Shown here: positions 7,679 through 16,235 of the stretch, in pieces
Position numbering within the stretch: the stretch's first letter is position 1
How the letters are laid out: each line of letters opens with the position of its first letter
Origin: an archaeon
GTDB taxonomy: Archaea > Thermoplasmatota > Thermoplasmata > Methanomassiliicoccales > Methanomethylophilaceae
DNA: 33,939 nucleotides
Direction of reading: 5' to 3'
NCBI GenBank assembly: GCA_024399275.1
Contig: JAKSHS010000008.1
Coordinates: 1 to 33,939 of the forward strand
Program-made: the position numbers and the translations under genes
Notes under the pieces: generated by a model
Told to the model about the DNA's origin: nothing
The model's input: only the letters and a program-made list of their open reading frames with translations
Databases searched by the model: none

Positions 7679-8518
7679 ATGAAAACAGTTGCAGACATCA
7701 TGTCACATCTACCTATTGTCGCTGAAGTTCCTGGAACCCGCAGTGATGCAATTAACATAATGGTCAGAAATGGCATCACAGGAGTTCCGGTTGTTCGTTC
7801 AAGTGATGGCAAACTAGTGGGTATTGTTTCAAGAAAGGATATATTCAGAAATTTTGACGAAGATCAGCTCTCAATCATAATGAAAAAAGATTTCATCACG
7901 GTTGAATCCACAGCAACAATTCCTAGCGTTGCAAAGATATTCTTAGATAAAAGAATCCACAGAATTCCTGTTGTTAAAGATGGCAAGCTAGTTGGTGTTA
8001 TCACGCCCACAGACTTCCTCGACGAAATAAGAGAATTAAAAACAAATGTTACTGCAGGGGAAGCGATTACACAAACATGCGCAACAGTATACGTCAATGA
8101 CCCTCTATCATACGTAGTTTCATCGATGAGAGTCAATGAAATAATGTCACTTCCAGTCTTGGATGCAAAAGGTGATCTAGTTGGCATCATCACAGACAGA
8201 GATCTCTTTACCGATCAAACAAAAGATCTCGATGCCTTAAGAGAAATGGGGCTCGATGAAGCTGACCAAATGCTTGCGGGATACAGAAACGTCCTCCCGC
8301 TATTCTACGTTGCAACAAACAAAAATTTGCCGGAAGAATACACCGTTCGGGATTTTATGATTAGCAAACCCACGACAGTTTACAAAAAAACATCACTGTC
8401 TGAGGTCGCTAAAATTATGAAACAAAATAACTTCAGTCAAATACTTGTACATGGAAACAAAGGCGAACTCGTTGGTATGATTTATGATATCGACGTACTT
8501 GCAGCACTCTTAAGGTAG
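7679..8518 (+). CDS. Four-CBS-domain protein in an operon with glyS
   Basis: The 279-residue protein consists of four CBS repeats (roughly 5-57, 65-115, 122-178 and 228-279), i.e. two Bateman modules that usually bind adenine nucleotides or S-adenosylmethionine. Typical elements are GVPVVRSSDGKLVGIVSRKD and RIPVVKDGKLVGVITPTD. No catalytic domain is attached. The start is set at the ATG at 7679 because GAGAGGA lies eight bases upstream and the first CBS helix begins at once; the frame is open 12 codons further up. The glyS start follows four bases after the TAG, so the two are co-transcribed. A regulatory role tied to charging or energy state is an inference from this coupling. Confidence 0.88.
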   Translation: MKTVADIMSHLPIVAEVPGTRSDAINIMVRNGITGVPVVRSSDGKLVGIVSRKDIFRNFDEDQLSIIMKKDFITVESTATIPSVAKIFLDKRIHRIPVVKDGKLVGVITPTDFLDEIRELKTNVTAGEAITQTCATVYVNDPLSYVVSSMRVNEIMSLPVLDAKGDLVGIITDRDLFTDQTKDLDALREMGLDEADQMLAGYRNVLPLFYVATNKNLPEEYTVRDFMISKPTTVYKKTSLSEVAKIMKQNNFSQILVHGNKGELVGMIYDIDVLAALLR

Positions 8519-8522
8519 TAAT

Positions 8523-10229
8523 ATGCCCGATTCATCAGAACTCTTAGCTCTTTGTAAACGCCGAGGCTTCATTTGGCCATCATTCGAAGTGTATGGAGGT
8601 GTCGCAGGAATGTTTGACTATGGTCCTCTCGGATGCACTCTCAAAAATAACATCATAAACGTATGGAGGTCCATTTATAAGGGGGAAGAAAAGTTCGTCG
8701 AGATCGATTCTGAGACTATAAGTCCTAGAGATGTTTTCAAGGCCTCCGGGCACATCGACGGCTTCTCGGATCTTATTACATACTGTCAAAAATGCCACAC
8801 GCCGTTTAGAGCAGATCATCTGGTAGAAAAATTTTGTAAAAATCCAGATAAACTCTCTCCTGGGGAACTAGAAGGGCTGTTTGCTGAACACAATGTCAAA
8901 TGTCCTGAATGTGACGGAGATCTTGGTCAAATAAGTGAATTTAATCTCATGTTCAAGACCAGTATTGGGCCTGGTTCAATACGTGAGGGATATCTCAGAC
9001 CTGAAACAGCGCAAGGGATCTTTGTCAACTATCTTAACCTCTATAGGTACAACAGAGAAAAGCTACCATTCGGCGTTATACAGATAGGCAAGAGTTACAG
9101 AAACGAAATTGCGCCTCGTCAAGGTATGATGCGCATGAGGGAATTTAATCAGATGGAAGCAGAACTTTTCATTGATCCAGAAGATAAAAATTGGTCGAAA
9201 TTCAAGGAAATCGAAAACGAAAAGCTGAATCTCATTCCTAACACAACACTTGAACTTACAACAATAACAGTTGGAGAAGCCGTTGAAAGGGGCGTTATCG
9301 CCAACCAAGTTCTAGCATATTTTGTATACGTAACGAAACGATTCCTCACAACAATAGGTATAGATTCCGATAAACTTAGATTCAGGGAACACGAAAAAGA
9401 TGAAATGGCCCACTACGCGACAGATTGTTGGGATGCTGAAGTTCTGCTTTCGTATGGCTGGATAGAAATCGTTGGTATTGCCGATAGAGGATGCTGGGAT
9501 CTCTCAAGACACGCAAAGTTTTCCGGCCAAGACATGACATATTTTAGAAAATATAATAGCCCTAAGGAGGTAGACATAACCCGAATTAAAGCAAAAAATA
9601 GGGCAATCGGCCTTAAATTCAAAGAACGAGCAAAGGACGTCATGACAGAAATTGAAAGTCTTAAACCTGAAAACATTAAGAATGGAAGAATCACTGTCAG
9701 CGTTGGTAATGAAACTATTGAACTCAATGAAGAATTCTTTGAAGTAATTCTTACTAAAGAAAAAGTTACGGGTGATCGTATCATCCCTCATGTTATTGAA
9801 CCCTCCCATGGACTTGACAGAATATTATACTCCACTCTTGAGCATGCATATGAGCGTGATAATGAAGAAAACCGCACGATTCTCCATTTTATGCCGACAG
9901 TAGCACCAATTAAGGTCGGAGTGTTTCCTCTCATGGAAAAAGACGGTCTTGACAAGGTAGCCTATAAAATTTACAGCGATATTTGCTCCTCTGGAATCGA
10001 AGCATACTATGACAGTTCCGGTACAATTGGAAAAAGGTACGCTCGTATGGATGAAATTGGGACACCCTGGTGTATCACAGTAGACTACGAAACCATTGAA
10101 GACAAATCTAATAAAGAAACTGTCACAATCAGAGACCGAGATACCAAAGAGCAAAAACGCATAGAAATAAAGAGTATAAAAGAAATCTTAGGAAGGCTAT
10201 TAAACAATGCAAAGTTTGCCTCCTTGTAA
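8523..10229 (+). CDS. glyS: Glycyl-tRNA synthetase (archaeal/eukaryotic type)
   Basis: This 568-residue class II synthetase charges tRNA-Gly. The N-terminus has the signature RRGFIWPSFEVYGGVAGMFD and YGPLG. RPETAQGIFVNY lies near residue 159. Motif 2 covers about 185-210 (IGKSYRNEIAPRQG, MREFNQMEAE). Motif 3 is HGLDRILYSTLEHA near 430, and the anticodon-binding domain follows (APIKVGVFPLM). Two CxxC pairs in the insertion (CQKCH near 88 and CPEC near 128) suggest a bound zinc. Length is normal for the alpha2-type enzyme. It follows a four-CBS protein gene by four bases. Two tRNA-Gly genes (GCC and CCC anticodons) lie elsewhere in this window. Confidence 0.97.
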   Translation: MPDSSELLALCKRRGFIWPSFEVYGGVAGMFDYGPLGCTLKNNIINVWRSIYKGEEKFVEIDSETISPRDVFKASGHIDGFSDLITYCQKCHTPFRADHLVEKFCKNPDKLSPGELEGLFAEHNVKCPECDGDLGQISEFNLMFKTSIGPGSIREGYLRPETAQGIFVNYLNLYRYNREKLPFGVIQIGKSYRNEIAPRQGMMRMREFNQMEAELFIDPEDKNWSKFKEIENEKLNLIPNTTLELTTITVGEAVERGVIANQVLAYFVYVTKRFLTTIGIDSDKLRFREHEKDEMAHYATDCWDAEVLLSYGWIEIVGIADRGCWDLSRHAKFSGQDMTYFRKYNSPKEVDITRIKAKNRAIGLKFKERAKDVMTEIESLKPENIKNGRITVSVGNETIELNEEFFEVILTKEKVTGDRIIPHVIEPSHGLDRILYSTLEHAYERDNEENRTILHFMPTVAPIKVGVFPLMEKDGLDKVAYKIYSDICSSGIEAYYDSSGTIGKRYARMDEIGTPWCITVDYETIEDKSNKETVTIRDRDTKEQKRIEIKSIKEILGRLLNNAKFASL

Positions 10230-10303
10230 AGGTCCTCTTTAGACTACCAAGTTTGGATCTTATCTCACACCACTAATTTCCACGTACAGCACCAAGAGCA
10301 ATG

Positions 10304-10311
10304 CTTTATAT
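10304..10311 (+). promoter_or_regulatory. TATA-like box for the CBS-HPF gene
   Basis: CTTTATAT at 10304-10311 should start transcription near 10333, just before a good ribosome binding site GAGGTG (10336-10341). This placement argues that translation starts well upstream of the first ATG in the frame. Confidence 0.45.
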
Positions 10312-10347
10312 CCTTACCCAAGTGGTATTACAATCGAGGTGTGATAC

Positions 10348-11535
10348 ACGGAAGCAGCGGACCTACAAGACGTTAAAAGAATTTCCATCCTTAGATCTCA
10401 ATTTGATAATAAAAAAGTCGAAAAGATCATGGATGACAAATTCCCAACTATCGGATTGGATGAAAGACTTATAGACGCTATCACACTGATGCGTAGATCA
10501 GGATATCAGGACATCCCAGTCGTTAAAGACGAAGAATACCTTGGAACAATCAGCTACGGAGACGTTCTCAAAAAGAAAAATACTGCATTAGATTCAAAAA
10601 TTCGAAACCTTGTAAGCACGTCCCCTACGATAACCGAAAAGACAGACATCACAAAAATTGCAGAAATTATGATAACAAATGATCTAAGGCAAGTTCCTGT
10701 CGTATGCAGTGATAAAAAGAAAGTTATCGGATGTGTTGGAAGAAATCATCTTGTTAACCTAGCGGCTGGCATAAAAGCAATATGTGACATCAAAGTATGG
10801 GAAATAATGACCTCCACTATCGAAAGTGTTCATGAATACTCTACAATCGATGAAGCCATAGATGTCATGAGATCTCTTGATATAAGGGCCCTGCCAGTTA
10901 TTGACAACTCGAACAAAGTTATAGGCATTTTTGGCATGAATGAGGTTATCTCCAGTAACTGGAGGCCGTCAAATAAAACAATCGGAGACATTTTTGGGAG
11001 GGACAAAAAATCTTCCGCAAGAGTAGGGTCTATTTGTACCTCAGCAGTAAAATCCGTAAAATGGAACGATCCACTCGGAAATGCAATGAAAATTATGTTA
11101 GATAACGAATTCTCTACAGTGCCGGTCACAGAAAATGATAAACTTGTTGGAACTGTAGCACAATGCGATATCATAGAGCTCATATCAGCATGTAAAAAAA
11201 GAGATCATCTTTTTGTACAATTGAGCGGCCTTGACGAAATAGACAAAGCCAACACAAGCGCGATTTATGAAGTTGTAAAGGATGAAATCGATAAAATAAA
11301 GAGGATAGGTTTACCAGAATCACTTTCCATCAACATATCAAAGTACAACGAAAAGGGTGAAAAGAATAAATACAGCATGAGTGCCAGACTCATGTTTAAT
11401 GGACGTATATTTAATGCAAAACAAGTCGATTGGGATCTTATCAAAACAGTTAATGATTTGGTAAAAAAGCTTACCAATGCGGTGATAAGTTCTAAGGACA
11501 CAGCTACATCCTTAAGGAAAAGGAAAAAGGCATAA
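10348..11535 (+). CDS. Four-CBS protein fused to an S30AE/HPF-like domain; probable ACG start
   Basis: Four CBS repeats are followed by about 110 residues resembling the S30AE fold of ribosome hibernation factors. The C-terminal part begins FVQLSGLDEIDKAN, continues LSINISKYNEKGEKNKYSMS and ends with FNAKQVDWDLIKTVNDLVKK and a basic RKRKK tail. Such fusions are plausible nucleotide-sensing ribosome-silencing factors. The first ATG (10429, 368 residues) has no ribosome binding site and cuts the first CBS domain. The frame stays open upstream to a TGA at 10342-10344, with GAGGTG six bases before an ACG at 10348. Starting there adds EAADLQDVKRISILRSQFDN and the missing VEKI. I therefore favour ACG (395 residues), with the ATG as the fallback. 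The domain call is from remembered family pattern. Confidence 0.75.
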   Translation, partial: TEAADLQDVKRISILRSQFDNKKVEKIMDDKFPTIGLDERLIDAITLMRRSGYQDIPVVKDEEYLGTISYGDVLKKKNTALDSKIRNLVSTSPTITEKTDITKIAEIMITNDLRQVPVVCSDKKKVIGCVGRNHLVNLAAGIKAICDIKVWEIMTSTIESVHEYSTIDEAIDVMRSLDIRALPVIDNSNKVIGIFGMNEVISSNWRPSNKTIGDIFGRDKKSSARVGSICTSAVKSVKWNDPLGNAMKIMLDNEFSTVPVTENDKLVGTVAQCDIIELISACKKRDHLFVQLSGLDEIDKANTSAIYEVVKDEIDKIKRIGLPESLSINISKYNEKGEKNKYSMSARLMFNGRIFNAKQVDWDLIKTVNDLVKKLTNAVISSKDTATSLRKRKKA

Positions 11536-11571
11536 CCCGTATGGAATACCCTTATCCATTTCCTTGAATGC

Positions 11572-11581
11572 TTTTATAAAT
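11572..11581 (+). promoter_or_regulatory. TATA box for valS
   Basis: CTTTTATAAA is centred about 27 bases before the ATG at 11603, which predicts a leaderless valS transcript and excludes the upstream ATG at 11564 as the start. Confidence 0.6.
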
Positions 11582-11602
11582 GCTCAACTCTCCCGGTACA
11601 TC

Positions 11603-14215
11603 ATGTCGCAGTACGATTCTGCAGCGATTGAGAGACGCTGTCGAGAGATTTGGAAAAAAGGTGAAGTCTATCGCTTCGACCCTAAATCAGATAAACCAAT
11701 CTATAGTATCGACAACCCCCCTCGGTATGCTTCAGGAGCGCTTCATCTCGGCCACGCCGTCGGATACTCATTAATCGATTTCGTAGCTCGATATAAGAGA
11801 ATGAAGGGGTACAATGTATTTTTCCCACTATGCTTCGATGTCAATGGAACACCTATCGAAATTAAAGTTGAAAAAAAGCATGGCATAACAAAGCTCAACA
11901 CATCTAGGGATAAGTACAGAGAATTGTGTGAAGAGTTCGCCAATGAGCAAATAAATCAAATGATCTGCGAATTTGAAATGCTCGGGGAGAGTATGGATCC
12001 CTCAATTTATTATCAAACAGACGCTACATATTATCGAAAAGTCACACAACTATCGTTCGTGGAATTATTTAAACGGGGGCTTGTCTACAAAGGAAACTAT
12101 CCGGTAAACTGGTGTCCTAGCTGTATGACCGCCCTCGCAGATGCCGAGGTAGAATACAAAAATAATACCAACAAGCTCAACTACGTCAATTTTCAAATTG
12201 CAGATGAGGAAGGATACGTCTGTGTTGCAACAACAAGGCCTGAGCTTCTCTGTACATGCAAAGCAGTAGCCGTTCATCCTGATGATACAGAAAAAAAACA
12301 CCTTGTCGGGAAAGAGCTCATTACGCCCATATTTAAAAGGAAAGTAAAAATTATTTCAGATCCGAAAGTCAAGGTAGATTACGGTACAGGAACTGTCATG
12401 ATTTGCACGATCGGAGATAAAGACGATCTCGAATGGGTAATGAAGTACCACTTCAAAATGGAGAAAGGTATTGATGAAGCTGGAAAAATGACGAACCTCG
12501 CAGGCAAATATGCAGGTATGCCAGTTATTAAAGCTCGAGAAGCTGTTATCGAGGACCTCATAAAACAAGGAGCAATTATTAAGCAGGAAGACAACCCACA
12601 ACAAGTCTCTACGTGTTGGAGGTGCCACGAACCTATAGAATATCTCCAAATGCCTCAATGGTTCCTTAAGACGCTTGAATTTAAAAAGCAAATTTTGGAA
12701 ATGGCAGATCATATCAGATGGTTCCCCGAATTCATGAAAATAAGACTACGGGACTGGGTCGATTCTCTTCAGTGGGATTGGGTTATTGGAAGACAGCGTA
12801 TTTTCGCAACGCCAATACCGTTATGGGAATGTAAGAAATGTGGACATGCTGTATGCGCCACTGAAGAAATGTGCTACTGCGATCCCGTAAAAGACAAACC
12901 CCCTGTTGACAAATGCCCTAAGTGCGAATGTGAAGAGTTTTTAGGATGCACGGATGTATTTGACACCTGGATGGATTCTTCAGGTTCAGTACTATATAAC
13001 ACATACTGGAGCAGGAATACGGATTCACACAAAAAACTCTACCCAATGTCATTAAGACCTCAATCTCATGATATTATTAGGACCTGGGCATTTTATACAA
13101 TTCTCAGAAGCTACCAACTTACTGGCCAAATACCGTGGAAAGACATCATGATTCATGGATTCATAATGTCCCCGGATGGTACACCTATGCACTCATCCAT
13201 AGGAAACATCATCGAACCCGTACCAATAATCAATCGTTATGGATCAGATGCTTTAAGGTATTATGCAAGCACATGCTCCCTGGGTATTGACCACGCCTTT
13301 AGGGAAAAAGACGTGGTTCGCGGGAGAAGGTTGTGTAACAAGATATTTAACATAGGACAGTTCGCGAAGTCTTTCCTTGACAAAAAACCCTCTGATACTG
13401 GAAACCTAAGGCTTCCTGATAAATGGATTATAAGTAAATTTACACAAACAGTGGAACTTGTTACAGATTGCTTTGAAGTATACGCATTTGACAAAGCCAT
13501 GAAGAATATCGAGAATCTTATTTGGCACGACATTGCCGACCATTACATTGAAATGATCAAGTCACGAAAGGATGTTGCTTCCAAGTACACTCTGTATAGC
13601 ATCTTTCTAGGAGCAATCAAACTCTTAGCACCTTTTATGCCATACGTAACAGAAAGCATCTACCAAGACGTTTTCTCCAAATACGAAGGAACAAAGAGCA
13701 TTCATCTTACGTCATGGCCAAAGCCCATCTTTACAGATTCTGAGGCAGAAAGGGCAGGTGACATTCTTAAGGATATAATTGCATCAATTCGCAGATGGAA
13801 ATCAGAAAGAAAGATTCCTCTCAATGCTAATATTCAAATGATTGAGTTAATAGGAGAGAACTCAAAGATTATTGAGCGCGCTGCTGATGATATTATTGCA
13901 ACAATCAGAGCAAAGAAATTACAGTTCGTAAAGGAAGCAAATCTTGTTGAAGAATACATTTCAGCCAAACCAGTATACGAAAAAATTGGGCCAAAATTTA
14001 AAAAAGAATCAAATTCTATCGCCGCAAAAATCTTAGAAATGAAACCCAACGATGTTGCCAAAGTACTTACTGATAAGACTATAAAAATTATGGTGAACAA
14101 AAAAGAAGTTATTCTTACTGCAGACTGTTTTGAATTTGAAAAGAGACTTACAATAGATGGAAGAGCTGTTGACACATTACAATTAGAGGGTATGTTAATA
14201 GCCATTGAAAGATAA
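11603..14215 (+). CDS. valS: Valyl-tRNA synthetase (archaeal type)
   Basis: The 870-residue class I synthetase charges tRNA-Val and edits mischarged threonine. The HIGH motif is HLGH at 48-51 (GALHLGHAVGYSL). The CP1 editing domain contains CVATTRPELL and GTGTVMICTIGDKDDLEW. Two zinc-ribbon-like groups are visible: CPSC near 172 and the CEYC-like pairs CKKCGHAVC and CPKCEC near 410-450. The anticodon-binding domain follows WIISKF, and a C-terminal coiled region ends the protein. The KMSKS loop is unusual: the aligned site reads DGTPMHSSIGNIIEP (about 525-538), lacking both lysines. The start at 11603 is chosen because a TATA box lies inside the longer frame and the protein aligns from MSQYDS. 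A partial tRNA-Val gene ends the window. Confidence 0.95.
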   Translation: MSQYDSAAIERRCREIWKKGEVYRFDPKSDKPIYSIDNPPRYASGALHLGHAVGYSLIDFVARYKRMKGYNVFFPLCFDVNGTPIEIKVEKKHGITKLNTSRDKYRELCEEFANEQINQMICEFEMLGESMDPSIYYQTDATYYRKVTQLSFVELFKRGLVYKGNYPVNWCPSCMTALADAEVEYKNNTNKLNYVNFQIADEEGYVCVATTRPELLCTCKAVAVHPDDTEKKHLVGKELITPIFKRKVKIISDPKVKVDYGTGTVMICTIGDKDDLEWVMKYHFKMEKGIDEAGKMTNLAGKYAGMPVIKAREAVIEDLIKQGAIIKQEDNPQQVSTCWRCHEPIEYLQMPQWFLKTLEFKKQILEMADHIRWFPEFMKIRLRDWVDSLQWDWVIGRQRIFATPIPLWECKKCGHAVCATEEMCYCDPVKDKPPVDKCPKCECEEFLGCTDVFDTWMDSSGSVLYNTYWSRNTDSHKKLYPMSLRPQSHDIIRTWAFYTILRSYQLTGQIPWKDIMIHGFIMSPDGTPMHSSIGNIIEPVPIINRYGSDALRYYASTCSLGIDHAFREKDVVRGRRLCNKIFNIGQFAKSFLDKKPSDTGNLRLPDKWIISKFTQTVELVTDCFEVYAFDKAMKNIENLIWHDIADHYIEMIKSRKDVASKYTLYSIFLGAIKLLAPFMPYVTESIYQDVFSKYEGTKSIHLTSWPKPIFTDSEAERAGDILKDIIASIRRWKSERKIPLNANIQMIELIGENSKIIERAADDIIATIRAKKLQFVKEANLVEEYISAKPVYEKIGPKFKKESNSIAAKILEMKPNDVAKVLTDKTIKIMVNKKEVILTADCFEFEKRLTIDGRAVDTLQLEGMLIAIER

Positions 14216-14442
14216 TACATATCGATCGAGAACGTCGGCTCTCTCACTACACCACGCGTTTCAAACTTTAAGCATTAGATGTAGATGTCACTCTACATCT
14301 GTTGACATACACACGTATGCAGTCCATTCTCACCGATATCTCGATTAATATCACCTTCGTCAACTCGAACAGCGCTAAAATAATTCGAAAGAAAATCACG
14401 CCTCTCATAAAAATCCCTATCAGAATTATTTCCATACAAACA

Positions 14443-14449
14443 TTTATAT
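14443..14449 (+). promoter_or_regulatory. TATA-like box for tRNA-Gly(GCC)
   Basis: TTTATAT lies about 30 bases before the mature 5' end of the tRNA gene at 14477, the normal spacing for an archaeal stable RNA promoter. Confidence 0.5.
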
Positions 14450-14476
14450 CGGGTAATATAGTCATTCGTCCGCGTC

Positions 14477-14549
14477 GCGGGCGTAGTGTAGCTGGTCATC
14501 ACTTGACCTTGCCAAGGTCAGAACTCGGGTTCGAATCCCGGCGCCCGCA
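14477..14549 (+). tRNA. tRNA-Gly (anticodon GCC)
   Basis: The acceptor stem GCGGGCG pairs with CGCCCGC. The anticodon stem TGACC/GGTCA encloses the loop TTGCCAA with anticodon GCC. The T arm contains GGTTCGAATCC and the discriminator is A. The 3' CCA is not encoded, and no intron is visible. Confidence 0.97.
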
Positions 14550-14608
14550 CTGTAATACACGAAATTCAATACAACTGCTTTTATAGAGCTCTTGAAATGT
14601 GCATTGTC

Positions 14609-15565
14609 ATGGTGAATAAGGTACAGAGTGTGGCTATGGCATTCATCATCGGAGCTGGCAGTTTATGGGGAACGATGGGTGTGGCCAGTCGGTATCTCCT
14701 TGAGCACTCTGTTATCGGATTCCAAATAATTTTTGTCAGATCACTCATAACAAGTCTTACCATATTCATCGGGTACTATTTTCTCGATGCAGGTAAGCTT
14801 AAAATTGAGTTGAAAGATATTTGGATGTTCATCGGCTCAGGAGTGTTTGGGCTCACAGCGTTTAACCTGTGTTACTTCAATGCACTCCCAACACTCAGCT
14901 TGTCTATGGCAACTGTGCTGCTATACACGGCGCCAGTGTACGTCACAGTCATCTCATTGGTTGTGTTCAATGAGAAAATGACTAGGTACAAACTATTAGC
15001 CCTTATAACAGCAATCTTTGGTTGTATTTTTACAACCGGCGTTGTCGGAAATGGGGACGGAGATACAGTCGGAATAATGTTCGGAATTCTTGCAGGATTC
15101 TTTTATTCTCTGTATACAGTCTTTGGATCTATTGCACTGAAGAAGTACGATCCAATAACATATACTGCATACACATTCCTCCTCGCAGCAATATTTACAT
15201 TCCCTACCTCGCACATGACTGAATTATGTTATCTTTCGTCGAAGGATATCCTTATACCAGTTTGCCTGGTTCTCATAGGGGTATTGTTCACACTGATTCC
15301 ATTTTTCATGTATTCGCGTGGCCTCAGAGATCTAGATCCTAGTGTCGCTGCTGTACTCGCTTACACTGAACCAATGGTTGCGACTGTTATCGGTTTCGTA
15401 ATCTACGGTGAAACGATATACTTCAGCACTATAGTTGGAATTTTATTGATCCTTGGATCAATAGTTCTTCTTAGTTACGGAGACAGAATACCTGGCATGA
15501 TAGAAGAATGGAAAGCAAAGAGGAGAAAAGAAGGCAAAAGAGAAGCAACAGAAGAAGCAACATAG
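14609..15565 (+). CDS. EamA/DMT-family transporter
   Basis: The protein of about 318 residues has ten predicted membrane helices in two repeated EamA halves, typical of drug/metabolite exporters. The first half opens with GAGSLWGTMGVASRYLL. The second holds the repeat GILAGFFYSLYTVFGSIALK, and the conserved end of the domain is AAVLAYTEPMVATVIGFVIY. A charged tail of about 35 residues (KAKRRKEGKREATEEAT) ends in the cytoplasm. The substrate is unknown; amino acids or small metabolites are usual. An ATG at 14597 is four codons upstream. I prefer 14609 because the TATA-like GCTTTTATAG (14578-14587) would start the message there. It lies just downstream of tRNA-Gly but has its own promoter. Confidence 0.9.
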   Translation: MVNKVQSVAMAFIIGAGSLWGTMGVASRYLLEHSVIGFQIIFVRSLITSLTIFIGYYFLDAGKLKIELKDIWMFIGSGVFGLTAFNLCYFNALPTLSLSMATVLLYTAPVYVTVISLVVFNEKMTRYKLLALITAIFGCIFTTGVVGNGDGDTVGIMFGILAGFFYSLYTVFGSIALKKYDPITYTAYTFLLAAIFTFPTSHMTELCYLSSKDILIPVCLVLIGVLFTLIPFFMYSRGLRDLDPSVAAVLAYTEPMVATVIGFVIYGETIYFSTIVGILLILGSIVLLSYGDRIPGMIEEWKAKRRKEGKREATEEAT

Positions 15566-15613
15566 CCACACTTAAATAGCCACACTCAAACGCTTTAAAC
15601 AACAAACTTTCCC

Positions 15614-15645
15614 GCATCTACGGGTAACCGTAGATGCAGTCTTTT
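15614..15645 (+). terminator. Strong hairpin terminator after the EamA gene
   Basis: A perfect 10-bp stem, GCATCTACGG (15614-15623) with CCGTAGATGC (15628-15637), closes a GTAA tetraloop and is followed by AGTCTTTTT. It lies 48 bases after the transporter stop codon. It looks like an intrinsic terminator or a stable 3' end. Confidence 0.55.
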
Positions 15646-15765
15646 TATAATGAAATACTAAGTCCAGCTGTAATATCCGTGGATGACCGTACAAATACAT
15701 CCGTCCGCCTAACAAACAACCGCATTGTAAAAAATAGCAGCACAAAAATTTAAGCCATGCTATCT

Positions 15766-15915
15766 TCACATCGCTGGTACTAGGCTCATTATTTGTTTTT
15801 TTCTTTTATGCTTTGAGTCTACAGCAGCCGAACTCAGCACTTTCCTGAGATGCTCTGTTAATGCCTCATTTGTATCAAACTTACAACCGCATTTTGGACA
15901 GATAATCATACTCAT
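15766..15915 (-). CDS. 49-residue zinc-finger peptide
   Basis: A short reverse frame encodes a peptide beginning MSMIICPKCGCKFDTNEALT, then EHLRK and a lysine-rich stretch KHKRKKQ. The CPKCGxxF...L..HL pattern resembles half of a C2H2 finger, with a CxxC knuckle and a histidine placed where a zinc ligand is expected; a further histidine lies in KHKRKK. A purine-rich GGAAATGAT precedes the ATG, and a TATA-like TTAAAATATTC lies near 15960-15970. It may bind nucleic acid. It is too short to assign to a family with confidence; a remnant of a longer zinc-ribbon protein is possible. A second start two codons in (15909) is equally good. Confidence 0.5.
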   Translation of the reverse strand: MSMIICPKCGCKFDTNEALTEHLRKVLSSAAVDSKHKRKKQIMSLVPAM

Positions 15916-16235
15916 TATCATTTCCTACCCTTTATGCTCTAGATCGTACCCATAATAATAGAATATTTTAACACTTTCATGTAGTAAGAACGGTGTAATT
16001 TCTAACGTTCAGAACAGCAATTAGGGCTACAGCATTTCAAAGCTACATGTTCTGTCTCACAATTTGTCCTGCTTTATCTGTAATCACTCACAGACAACTT
16101 GTCTGTCATAAAAGACCCCATCACATGACTAATCCCCCGCCAACATAGTTGTAGTTTCCGTTCGCCTACCGATGAGACAAGGCGTCTATTTCGGAGATCA
16201 CTAGCCGTAGATTCAAAGACATCTAGGTACAATAA
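15916..16235. other. Gene-less stretch with a palindrome
   Basis: I see no gene here. It contains a reverse-strand TATA-like element for the zinc-finger peptide and a perfect inverted repeat CAGACAA-C-TTGTCTG at 16091-16105 that could be an operator. There is also a loosely related copy (CTGTCTCACAATTTGTCC) around 16050. Confidence 0.4.

Noticed and set aside
14302-14586. 94-codon forward frame
   Set aside because: It runs through the tRNA-Gly(GCC) gene.
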